From the NCBI GenBank assembly GCA_964520475.1, contig CAZFNS010000007.1, positions 1 through 64,000 on the forward strand: a DNA stretch of 64,000 nucleotides, in the 5' to 3' direction. Of this stretch, positions 25,200 through 32,390 are shown one piece after another (position 1 is the first letter of the stretch; each line of letters begins with the position of its first letter). The translations under genes and the position numbers were made by a program. This stretch comes from Ruminobacter sp964520475. GTDB taxonomy: Bacteria > Pseudomonadota > Gammaproteobacteria > Enterobacterales > Succinivibrionaceae. The notes below the pieces were generated by a model. The model saw nothing but the letters and a program-made list of their open reading frames with translations, was not told the origin of the DNA and did not search any database.

Positions 25200-26603
25200 C
25201 TAGCTCCGCAAGAGTTCCGGGAGCCGGGCGAAGAACGTTCTGAGCTCCGCCATGTCCGCCGCGACGTACTCGGCCTGCTCCTGCGGGGTCTTGAGGAGGA
25301 ACGCCCCGCTGCAGGTGTAGTGGCGCGGCAGGCTGATCCGCAGGTCGCAGTCCAGCTCGCGGATATGCATCGGCACGGTCACGGTGCCGTAGTCGCGGGC
25401 CGCCGGGGCCCCCGATTCGACGGTCAGCCTTTCCGGCCAGGGCGCGAACTTCGGGACGGGGCCCCGTTCGAACGACCAGAAGCCGGCGCTCGTGAACAGC
25501 CCGAATTTCGCGAGCATGAGCGGGGCCTCGCGGGGCGCGAGGGGCATGTGGAGCGTCCGGAGGTAGATCCTGAAGTCGCCGCCGTTGGTGACCGCGATGA
25601 ACTGGTCGAATTTGCCCGACTCCCGGAAGAACGGGCCGAGGCCGTGCGCCTCGATGTAGGGGTGCAGCTTCTCCGCGAACAGTCTGAAGCCCTCGTCGAT
25701 TTTGGCGATGCAGTTGAGCTCGTAATCGCTCGCCTCGCCCCATCTCTCGTCGAGGAAGGCCGCGTTGGCGAGCGGCCGCAGGGCTTCTTTAAGTTCCGGG
25801 AGATCCCGGTCGTGCCAGCCGGGGATCGTCAGGACGTCGTTGAGCCGGTTGTTGCAGCACAGGTAGCAGCTGTCGATCAGATCCTGGGCCTGGCGCGGCA
25901 GGTAGCGGATCTCCGCGGAGGAGAGGCAGACGTCGTACAGGCAGCACAGCAGGTAGGCGGCCAGGAAGCGCCCCCACGACGGGAACATGGTGACGATGCG
26001 CCCGCCGCAGATTTTGAGGAGCTCGTCGCGCTCGGCCTCGCCGACGATGCCGATGGCGCAGGCGCAGGCGGTGATGTCGATCTGCCGGGTCAGGTTGCCG
26101 GCGATGATGCCCGTGTCCGCAGCCAGGTCGAGCAGGGAGGCGAAGCGGTCGCAGAACGTCTTCATCCAGGTGAGCCGCTTCTCGTCGCAGATGATCTTGG
26201 AAACCGAGTACTTGAGGGCCAGGTGCGGGTCGTGCCCGCATTCGCGGTAATAGTCCGCGAGGTGCCCGTCGATCTCCAGCCCGTCGATGAACCGCTCCAT
26301 GGCGGCGGAGTCCTGGTTCAGGCTCAGGTTCGCCAGCTCGCCGGGGCGGGCCCGGTTGAAGCTGTGGAAGAACTTGAAGACGCCGATTTTCCAGGCGCCG
26401 GCGTCGCGCATGGAAGTCAGGTAGTTCCGGAGGGACACGCCGTTCGTGACTTTTTCCTGCCGGAGCAGCCTCTCCGTGTACGCGAGCGCCTCGGACCGGT
26501 TGGCCTGGGTCGCCCAGTACAGTTCCGGAACCGAGAAGGGGAGGAAGTGAACCTCGTGCAGCGAGTTCACGAATCTGAGATTCAGGTAGGGATTGAACAT
26601 CAT
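25200..26603 (-). CDS. Conserved-looking protein of unknown function, 467 aa
   Basis: I do not recognise this protein securely. It has no signal peptide or obvious membrane helices. The N-terminal two-thirds (about 60-320) is helical with tryptophan- and cysteine-containing motifs such as FPSWGRFLAAYLLCCLYD and SCYLCCNNRLNDVL, faintly recalling DUF1266-type proteins; the last 130 residues look beta-rich. Eleven or more cysteines are scattered, with no classic zinc-finger spacing. Codon use matches neighbours. Two consecutive ATGs (26603, 26600) start it, with GGAGGAG about 12 bases upstream. It sits downstream of nhaB on the same strand beyond a terminator, so it is likely separately expressed. 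Confidence 0.7.
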   Translation of the reverse strand: MMFNPYLNLRFVNSLHEVHFLPFSVPELYWATQANRSEALAYTERLLRQEKVTNGVSLRNYLTSMRDAGAWKIGVFKFFHSFNRARPGELANLSLNQDSAAMERFIDGLEIDGHLADYYRECGHDPHLALKYSVSKIICDEKRLTWMKTFCDRFASLLDLAADTGIIAGNLTRQIDITACACAIGIVGEAERDELLKICGGRIVTMFPSWGRFLAAYLLCCLYDVCLSSAEIRYLPRQAQDLIDSCYLCCNNRLNDVLTIPGWHDRDLPELKEALRPLANAAFLDERWGEASDYELNCIAKIDEGFRLFAEKLHPYIEAHGLGPFFRESGKFDQFIAVTNGGDFRIYLRTLHMPLAPREAPLMLAKFGLFTSAGFWSFERGPVPKFAPWPERLTVESGAPAARDYGTVTVPMHIRELDCDLRISLPRHYTCSGAFLLKTPQEQAEYVAADMAELRTFFARLPELLRS

Positions 26604-26652
26604 GGAAGGGCGGGCTCCTCCGGGCGGCGGGGCGCCCCGCGGGAGCGGGGCG

Positions 26653-26692
26653 CGAAAAACGAAAGAGGGACGGCGGTCCGCCGCCGTCCCTC
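26653..26692 (-). terminator. Terminator of nhaB
   Basis: GAGGGACGGCGG (26665-26676) pairs with CCGCCGTCCCTC (26681-26692); on the minus strand it is followed by TTTCGTTTTT. It lies inside the gap before the 467-aa gene. Confidence 0.65.
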
Positions 26693-26754
26693 GTCAGATT
26701 ATACGGTCTGCCCGATCCGGGTGTCAAGGACGCCGGGCCGGGGCGGGCGCCCCG

Positions 26755-28329
26755 TCAGCCGGCGGCGCAGGGCGCGGCCGCTTCCGTGAGCCAGCCGAGG
26801 CCGATGAAGGTTTCGGTCATGACGGGGAGCAGGAGCCACGTGCAGAAGAAGCCCACCAGGGACAGGACCAGCGTGTACGGGATCGCCATGACGAACATCC
26901 GGCCGTAGGACAGCCTGATGAGCGGGGCGATGGCGGACGTCAGCAGGAACAGGAACGCCGCCTGGCCGTTGGGGGTCGCCACCGAGGGCAGGTTGGTGCC
27001 CGAGTTGATGGCGATGGCGAGCATGTCGAACTGCTCGCGGTCGATCTGGCAGTTGGCGAGCGCCGTGCTGATCTGGGTCACGTAAACGGAAGCCACGAAC
27101 ACGTTGTCGGACACCGACGAGAGCACGCCGTTGGCCGCGTAGAACAGCGGCAGCTGCGCGTCCTTCGGCACCGACAGCACCCACTCGATGAGCGGGTCGA
27201 ACAGGTGGAGGTGGGTGATGACCGCCACGATCGACAGGAACACGCAGAGCAGGGAGGTGAAGGGCAGGCTCTCGGTGAAGGCCTTGCCGATCTCCGACTC
27301 GTTGTTCACGCCGGTGAAGGTGGTGGCCAGGATGATGACCGAAAGGCCGATGAGGCCCACCGGGGCGAGATGGAAGGCCAGGCCCACGATCAGCCACACG
27401 GCGATGATGACCTGGCAGAGCAGGGAGATCCTTTTCCTCCGGCTGGTCTCGTGCCGGTTCTTCTCGTTCTCCTTTTCCAGGATCGCGTAAACCTGATCGG
27501 GCAGCTTTTCCCCGAAGCCGAGGATGCGGAACTTCTCGACCGCCACGCAGGTCAGGATGCCGCAGACGAAGACCGGAACCGAAATGGGGGAGACGCGCAG
27601 GGCGAACTCGGCGAAGTCCCAGCCGGCGGTGTCGCCGATGATGAGGTTCTGCGGCTCGCCGACGATGGTGAAGATGCCGCCGAGGGCGGTGCCCACCGCC
27701 GCGTGCATCAGCAGGGAGCGCAGGAAGAGCCGGAACTTGTCGAGCGAGACGCGGTCCTCCTCGCTCACGGCGCTGTTGTCCGACAGGGGCGTGGTCTCGG
27801 AGGTGATGACCTTGTGGTAGATGGCGTAGAAGCCCGAGCACACGGTGATGATGACGGCCAGCACGGTCAGGGCGTCGAGGAACGCCGACAGGAAGCTCGC
27901 GAGGAGGCAGAATATGACGGAAAGCGCGATTTTCGAGCGCACCGCGATCAGGATCTTCGTGAAGATGGCCACCAGCAGCTCCCTGATGAAGTGGATGCCC
28001 GCGACCATGAACATAAGGAGCAGGATCACCTCGAGGTTGCGGAAGATCTCCGCCTTGACCTCGTCGACGGTCGTCATGCCTATCGCTATCGCCTCGATGG
28101 CCAGCAGGCCGCCGGGGAGAAGCGGGTAGCATTTGAGGGCCATGGCCAGGGTGAAGATGAACTCGGCCACGAGGATCCAGCCCGCGGTGACGGGCCAAAA
28201 ACGGAACAGCAGGGGATTGACCACCAGGAAGAAAATTACGGCCCGCTTGTACCACGCCGGGGCGTCGCCGAGAAAGTTCATGCCGAGCGCGCCGGGGATG
28301 CTTAGGGGCCTTGAAGCGTTGTCTGTCAT
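26755..28329 (-). CDS. nhaB: Na+/H+ antiporter NhaB
   Basis: NhaB exchanges cytoplasmic sodium for protons. The 524-aa protein has about twelve membrane helices and the NhaB hallmarks: LGDAPAWYKR near the start, FLDALTVLAVII, GGIFTIVGEPQNLIIGDTAGWDF, VSDNVFVASVYV and INSGTNLPSVATPNGQAAFLFLLTSA. The ATG at 28329 matches the family N-terminus; an upstream ATG at 28542 would add 71 unlikely residues. Sodium export fits with the SstT-like sodium symporter in this window. Confidence 0.93.
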   Translation of the reverse strand: MTDNASRPLSIPGALGMNFLGDAPAWYKRAVIFFLVVNPLLFRFWPVTAGWILVAEFIFTLAMALKCYPLLPGGLLAIEAIAIGMTTVDEVKAEIFRNLEVILLLMFMVAGIHFIRELLVAIFTKILIAVRSKIALSVIFCLLASFLSAFLDALTVLAVIITVCSGFYAIYHKVITSETTPLSDNSAVSEEDRVSLDKFRLFLRSLLMHAAVGTALGGIFTIVGEPQNLIIGDTAGWDFAEFALRVSPISVPVFVCGILTCVAVEKFRILGFGEKLPDQVYAILEKENEKNRHETSRRKRISLLCQVIIAVWLIVGLAFHLAPVGLIGLSVIILATTFTGVNNESEIGKAFTESLPFTSLLCVFLSIVAVITHLHLFDPLIEWVLSVPKDAQLPLFYAANGVLSSVSDNVFVASVYVTQISTALANCQIDREQFDMLAIAINSGTNLPSVATPNGQAAFLFLLTSAIAPLIRLSYGRMFVMAIPYTLVLSLVGFFCTWLLLPVMTETFIGLGWLTEAAAPCAAG

Positions 28330-28377
28330 ACGATGTGCGGTCCTGAAGAAGTTAAAAAGACGTGAACTCCCGTCTGT

Positions 28378-28383
28378 ATTATA
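28378..28383 (-). promoter_or_regulatory. -10 element of nhaB
   Basis: TATAAT on the minus strand, about 49 bases before the nhaB start; the -35 is weak. The 296-base gap to yidE also holds the yidE promoter, and otherwise only GC-rich sequence. Confidence 0.5.
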
Positions 28384-28485
28384 CATTTTTTTGCCCCGGG
28401 CGGGCAAAACCCGGGGCCGCAAATTACGGATCGCGCGGCAAAAGGCCGGGACGGCCGCGCGCCCCGGCGGCCCGGGGCGCGGCAA

Positions 28486-28515
28486 TTGCCAAAGCCCCGC
28501 GAAATATCGTATAAT
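28486..28515 (+). promoter_or_regulatory. yidE promoter
   Basis: TTGCCA (28486-28491), 18-base spacer, perfect TATAAT (28510-28515); the leader to the start codon is about 105 bases. Confidence 0.7.
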
Positions 28516-28625
28516 CCCGATATGCGCGGGCGGCGCGGCCACAGGCCGCGGCGCCGCCCGCCGGCGGCCTTCCGCGCGCGGTTCCGGGGAAGGCGGCCCG
28601 GTCGTTCGGTCTGGCGGTAAAGCTT

Positions 28626-30470
28626 ATGAATCTCTTCTCCTTCAACGAAATCTCAATCATCACCGTAATGGTGGCCCTTTCCTCGATAATCGGCATCCTC
28701 CTCGGCTCGGTGAAGTACCGGGGCGTCGGCCTCGGCATCGGCGGCGTGCTGTTCGGCGGCATCTTCATGGGATGGCTGGCCGAGTACCTCCACTGGATCC
28801 CGGTTCTGTCCTCGAGCGTCATGAACGTGACCGAAGGGATCGGCCCGGGCGACGTGGTCACCGGCGACACCCTGGCGGCCGTAAAGGCGAAGGTCGAGGC
28901 CAGGGGCCTCGCGCTCAGCTACCGGGACGTGCTCAACTACGTCCAGGAGTTCGGCCTGGTGCTGTTCGTGTACACCATCGGCATCCAGGTGGGCCCGGGC
29001 TTCTTCGCGAGCCTCCGGGGCGCGGGCGTGAAGCTCATCGCCTACGCCGTGGCCATCGTGCTGTTCGGCGCGGCCATCGCCCTGGGCCTCAACCTCTTCT
29101 GCGGCCTTAACCTCGATTCCACCGTCGGCATCTACGCCGGCGCGGTGACGAACACCCCGGCGCTCGGCGCGGGCCAGGCCATGATCGGCGATCTGGTCGC
29201 GAACCTCAAAGACGCCGGCCAGGCGGTGCCCGAGGGCTTCGACGCGAACAACGTGGCCTCGGCCTACGCCGTCGCCTATCCGTTCGGCATCTGCGGCATC
29301 CTGCTGACCATGCTCCTCATCCGGCTGTTCTTCCGGGTCGACGTCAACGCCGAGGGCGAGAAGTACGAGGTCCAGAAGAAGAGCGCGCGCAAGGACCTCA
29401 ACACCCAGAACGTCTCCGTCAACAACTCGGAGCTGTTCGGCGTCACCCTGGCCGAGATCCCCGTCTTAAAGAGCGGCGAAGTCGTCTGCTCCCGCCTCAA
29501 GAGGGGCGAAACCCTGATGGTGCCGAAGCCCGACACCGTCGTCTACGCGGGGGACATCCTCCATCTCGTGGGCAGCGACGAGGAGCTCAGGAAGGCGGGC
29601 GAGTTCATCGGCGAGGCCGTGCAGGTCTCGCTGACCACCAAGGGCACCGAGCTCACCGTGCGCAAGGTCGTGGTGACCAACGGGCAGATCCTCGGCAAGA
29701 GCCTCGACGCGCTGGAGATCAAGTCGCGGTTCGACGTGGCCGTGTCCCGCCTGATCCGCACCGGCATGGAATTCATCCCGCACAGCGGCACCGTCCTGCA
29801 CTTCGGCGACCAGCTGAACCTCGTCGGCCGCGAGGAGTCGATCAACGCGGTCGCCGACATCGTCGGCAGCAGCACCGCGGAAATGGAGAAGGTGCGCATG
29901 ATGCCCGTGTTCATCGGCCTGCTCTGCGGCATGCTCCTCGGCTCGGTCGCGATTCCCGTCCCGGGCCTGCCGGCCGCGCTCAAGCTCGGCCTCGCGGGCG
30001 GCCCCCTGGTGGCGGCCATCCTGCTTTCCCGCTTCGGCCACATCGTCACCTTCAGCAAGATCCACTGGTTCATGCCGGCTTCGGGCAACAGCGCCCTGCG
30101 GGAGATCGGCATCATCCTGTTCCTCTCCATCGTCGGCTTCAAGGCGGGCGCCGAGGGCTTCGTGGACACGCTGCTCTACGGCGACGGCCTGAGCTGGATG
30201 GGCTGGGGCGTGTTCGTCACCTTCATCCCGCTCATCGTGTTCGGCGTCATGGCCTACCGCTTCTCCCGGATCAACTATCTCTCGGTCTGCGGCATGATCG
30301 CGGGCTCCATGACCGATCCGCCGGCCCTGGCCTTCGCGAACGGCCTCTACAAGAACTCCGAGGCGAGCGCCCTGGGCTACGCGACCGTGTACCCCTTCAC
30401 GATGTTCCTGCGCATCCTGACCCCGCAGATCATGATCATCCTCGCGTACTACCTGGGAGCGGCGGGCTGA
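28626..30470 (+). CDS. yidE: YidE-like AspT/AAE-family transporter
   Basis: The 614-aa protein matches E. coli YidE along its length: VKYRGVGLGIGGVLFGGI, LVLFVYTIGIQVGPGFFASLR, AGAVTNTPALGAGQ, two central RCK_C (TrkA-C-like) domains (about 270-420, LKRGETLMVPKPDTVVYAGDILHLVG), and a second hydrophobic half with MCGMIAGSMTDPPALAFAN-type ending. The family (TC 2.A.81) includes aspartate:alanine exchanger AspT and the succinate exporter SucE. Substrate here is unknown; a dicarboxylate exporter is plausible for a fermenter. Compared with YidE there is an insertion of about 25 residues near 75-100. Confidence 0.88.
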   Translation: MNLFSFNEISIITVMVALSSIIGILLGSVKYRGVGLGIGGVLFGGIFMGWLAEYLHWIPVLSSSVMNVTEGIGPGDVVTGDTLAAVKAKVEARGLALSYRDVLNYVQEFGLVLFVYTIGIQVGPGFFASLRGAGVKLIAYAVAIVLFGAAIALGLNLFCGLNLDSTVGIYAGAVTNTPALGAGQAMIGDLVANLKDAGQAVPEGFDANNVASAYAVAYPFGICGILLTMLLIRLFFRVDVNAEGEKYEVQKKSARKDLNTQNVSVNNSELFGVTLAEIPVLKSGEVVCSRLKRGETLMVPKPDTVVYAGDILHLVGSDEELRKAGEFIGEAVQVSLTTKGTELTVRKVVVTNGQILGKSLDALEIKSRFDVAVSRLIRTGMEFIPHSGTVLHFGDQLNLVGREESINAVADIVGSSTAEMEKVRMMPVFIGLLCGMLLGSVAIPVPGLPAALKLGLAGGPLVAAILLSRFGHIVTFSKIHWFMPASGNSALREIGIILFLSIVGFKAGAEGFVDTLLYGDGLSWMGWGVFVTFIPLIVFGVMAYRFSRINYLSVCGMIAGSMTDPPALAFANGLYKNSEASALGYATVYPFTMFLRILTPQIMIILAYYLGAAG

Positions 30471-30491
30471 CGCGGGCCGCCGGCGCTCACG

Positions 30492-30523
30492 AAAAAGGCA
30501 GAGCCGGGGGCTTTGCCTTTTTT
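30492..30523 (+). terminator. Intrinsic terminator after yidE
   Basis: A 13-bp stem (AAAAAGGCAGAGC with GCTTTGCCTTTTT) around a 5-base loop, ending in a T-run. Confidence 0.88.
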
Positions 30524-30552
30524 GCGCGCCCGCAAAGCCGGAGAAAGACGAC

Positions 30553-31365
30553 ATGACGGAAACTTCGCGAGGCGGGGACGGGGAGATCTGGTTCCCGCGC
30601 GTCTGCAAAAAGGGGCTCGCGGCCGTGCTCGCGAGCCCGGGCGGGTGGTTCCGGGCCGCCGGGGCGGGGCTCGCCGCGCTCGCGCTCGCGCCCGTTTCCT
30701 GGTGGGCGCTCGGGTACTACGCGGCCGGGCGCGGTTTCCGGATCGGGGACGCGGCCGCGGCGGCGCGGCGCTTTTACGGGCTGTTCCTGGGCGAGCTCGC
30801 GGCGGTGGCCGCGCTCGCCGCGGGCGGCGCGTGGTGCGCGTCCCGGATCCCGGCGCCCGCCCCCGGGACGGTCCCGCCGCCGGGCTGGACGGACGTGCGC
30901 CTCTACTGGCTGGGCTGGGCCGGGCTGACGCTGTTCTTCGCGCTGGTGACCCTCAACGCGGTGATCCTCGGGATCGACCGCGCGCGTCCCGATCTGCCGC
31001 GGCGCGCCCTCGGCGCGGCCGCCCTCGGCTGCTGGCTGGGGCAGGGCACCCAGATCCTGCTGCTCTGCGCCCTCCTCGCCGGGGCCGGCGTTTACGCCGA
31101 CGCCCACCTCGCGGGCTTCGTCCTGGCGGTCCGGCATTACATCAGATTCAACGCGGAGCAGCCGGAATTCCTGCTCGGGATCGTCCGGTTCCGGTGCTGC
31201 TTCGCCGTTCTCGCCCTGTATTACGTGGGGACGAGCGTGCATATCCTGGAGCAGGCCGGCGCCGTGCTGCTGCGGGGGGCGGCCGCCGTCACGGACGCGG
31301 CGGGGCCGGGGCGGGACGGACGCGGCGGGGCGATCGGGACGGAAGAAGGGGAGGAACGCTTATGA
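30553..31365 (+). CDS. Putative multi-pass membrane protein of unknown function
   Basis: The 270-aa product is Ala/Gly/Leu-rich with about five or six predicted membrane helices (near 35-60, 78-100, 118-142, 155-180, 205-225) and a charged C-terminus. I see no catalytic motif. It starts at ATG 30553 with GGAG about ten bases upstream, and its stop overlaps the ATG of the next gene by four bases (ATGA), so translation is coupled. The pair likely acts together. No family can be named with confidence. Confidence 0.65.
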   Translation: MTETSRGGDGEIWFPRVCKKGLAAVLASPGGWFRAAGAGLAALALAPVSWWALGYYAAGRGFRIGDAAAAARRFYGLFLGELAAVAALAAGGAWCASRIPAPAPGTVPPPGWTDVRLYWLGWAGLTLFFALVTLNAVILGIDRARPDLPRRALGAAALGCWLGQGTQILLLCALLAGAGVYADAHLAGFVLAVRHYIRFNAEQPEFLLGIVRFRCCFAVLALYYVGTSVHILEQAGAVLLRGAAAVTDAAGPGRDGRGGAIGTEEGEERL

Positions 31366-32390
31366 GCGCGGGCGGAAACGGGGGGATCCCGGAGACGGGT
31401 CCGAACGGGGGCGCGGGAGGGTCCGGGGAATACTGGCGCGCCGCCCGCTTCCCGGGGCGCGCCGCGACCGCGGGCGAGGGGGCCGGGTGGGTGTTCGGCG
31501 CCGTGCGGGACGCGTTCGCCTGCGCCCCGGCCGCCCGGGCGGCCGGGGCGGCCGCGCTCGCGGCGGCCCTGCCCGGGCTTCTGGGCGGCGGCGCGGCCGG
31601 CGCGGGCTCCTTCCTTCCGGGGACGGGCTCCCTCGCGCTGACCTTCGCCGTGTTCGTGTTCGTGAATCCCGCCGCCTGGATCGCCCTGTTCCGGGACGCC
31701 TTCCCGCCCGGATCCCCGGCGGGCGGCCCGCTCGGGACGTACCTTCGGGCGATGCGGGAGCGCGGTTTCGCGATCGTCCGGCTCGCGCTCGCGGAGTTCC
31801 TCCTCGGGGCGCTGGTCCTCGCCCTGGCCGCGGGCGCCGCGTACCTGCTGGCGGGCGACGACGCGAGGTACGTCGCGGCCAACCTGGACCGGCTGGAGGC
31901 GGCGGCGCTCCGTTTCCGGGACGCCGCGGAAACCCTGGCCGCGGACGGGGGGAACGCGGGCTTCGGCGAGGTCTTCGGGGCGTTCCGGGACGAGCTGCCG
32001 CTCTTCGCCGCCGCCCTGCGGGCCGGCCTCGCCGCGGGCTTTTTCCTGCTCGCGGGCTCCCTCGCCGCGTTCATGGCCGGGTTCTACGCTCCCTGCCTCG
32101 TGATCAACGCCCGCGCCGGGGTCCTCAGGGCGCTCTGGGAGGGCTTTAAGGCGTTCAGCCGGAACATCGTCTCCCTCACCGTCGCCGGCCTGCTCTACGC
32201 GGCCTGCGCGCTCGCGCTGCATATGGGCGCGTACCTGGTTTCGGGGCTCTCCGCGGCCGCGGGGACGGCCGCGTTCTTCGCGGCGGGCGTCGCCGGCGAC
32301 GCGCTGGTCTTCATGATCACCTTCCGCTCGGTCCGGGACGTGTTCTGGAAAGAACCCCCGGCCGGCGGGGACGCTCCCGCCGGATCCTAA
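31362..32390 (+). CDS. Putative membrane protein resembling BPSS1780-type family
   Basis: The 342-aa product has an unstructured Gly-rich N-terminus (1-35), then about five to seven hydrophobic helices, with a larger soluble loop (about 165-215). The segment APCLVINARAGVLRALWEGFKAFSRNIVSLTVAGLLY recalls the pattern of BPSS1780-like proteobacterial membrane proteins, whose function is unknown. Its start overlaps the previous stop (ATGA) and GGGGAGGAACG precedes it. The stop codon overlaps that of the convergent UvrA2-like gene by three bases, and no terminator lies between them. Confidence 0.65.
   Translation: MSAGGNGGIPETGPNGGAGGSGEYWRAARFPGRAATAGEGAGWVFGAVRDAFACAPAARAAGAAALAAALPGLLGGGAAGAGSFLPGTGSLALTFAVFVFVNPAAWIALFRDAFPPGSPAGGPLGTYLRAMRERGFAIVRLALAEFLLGALVLALAAGAAYLLAGDDARYVAANLDRLEAAALRFRDAAETLAADGGNAGFGEVFGAFRDELPLFAAALRAGLAAGFFLLAGSLAAFMAGFYAPCLVINARAGVLRALWEGFKAFSRNIVSLTVAGLLYAACALALHMGAYLVSGLSAAAGTAAFFAAGVAGDALVFMITFRSVRDVFWKEPPAGGDAPAGS

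Noticed and set aside
28424..28620. GC palindromes before yidE as a protein-binding operator
   Set aside because: They are typical of the GC-rich background and show no specific spacing to the promoter.
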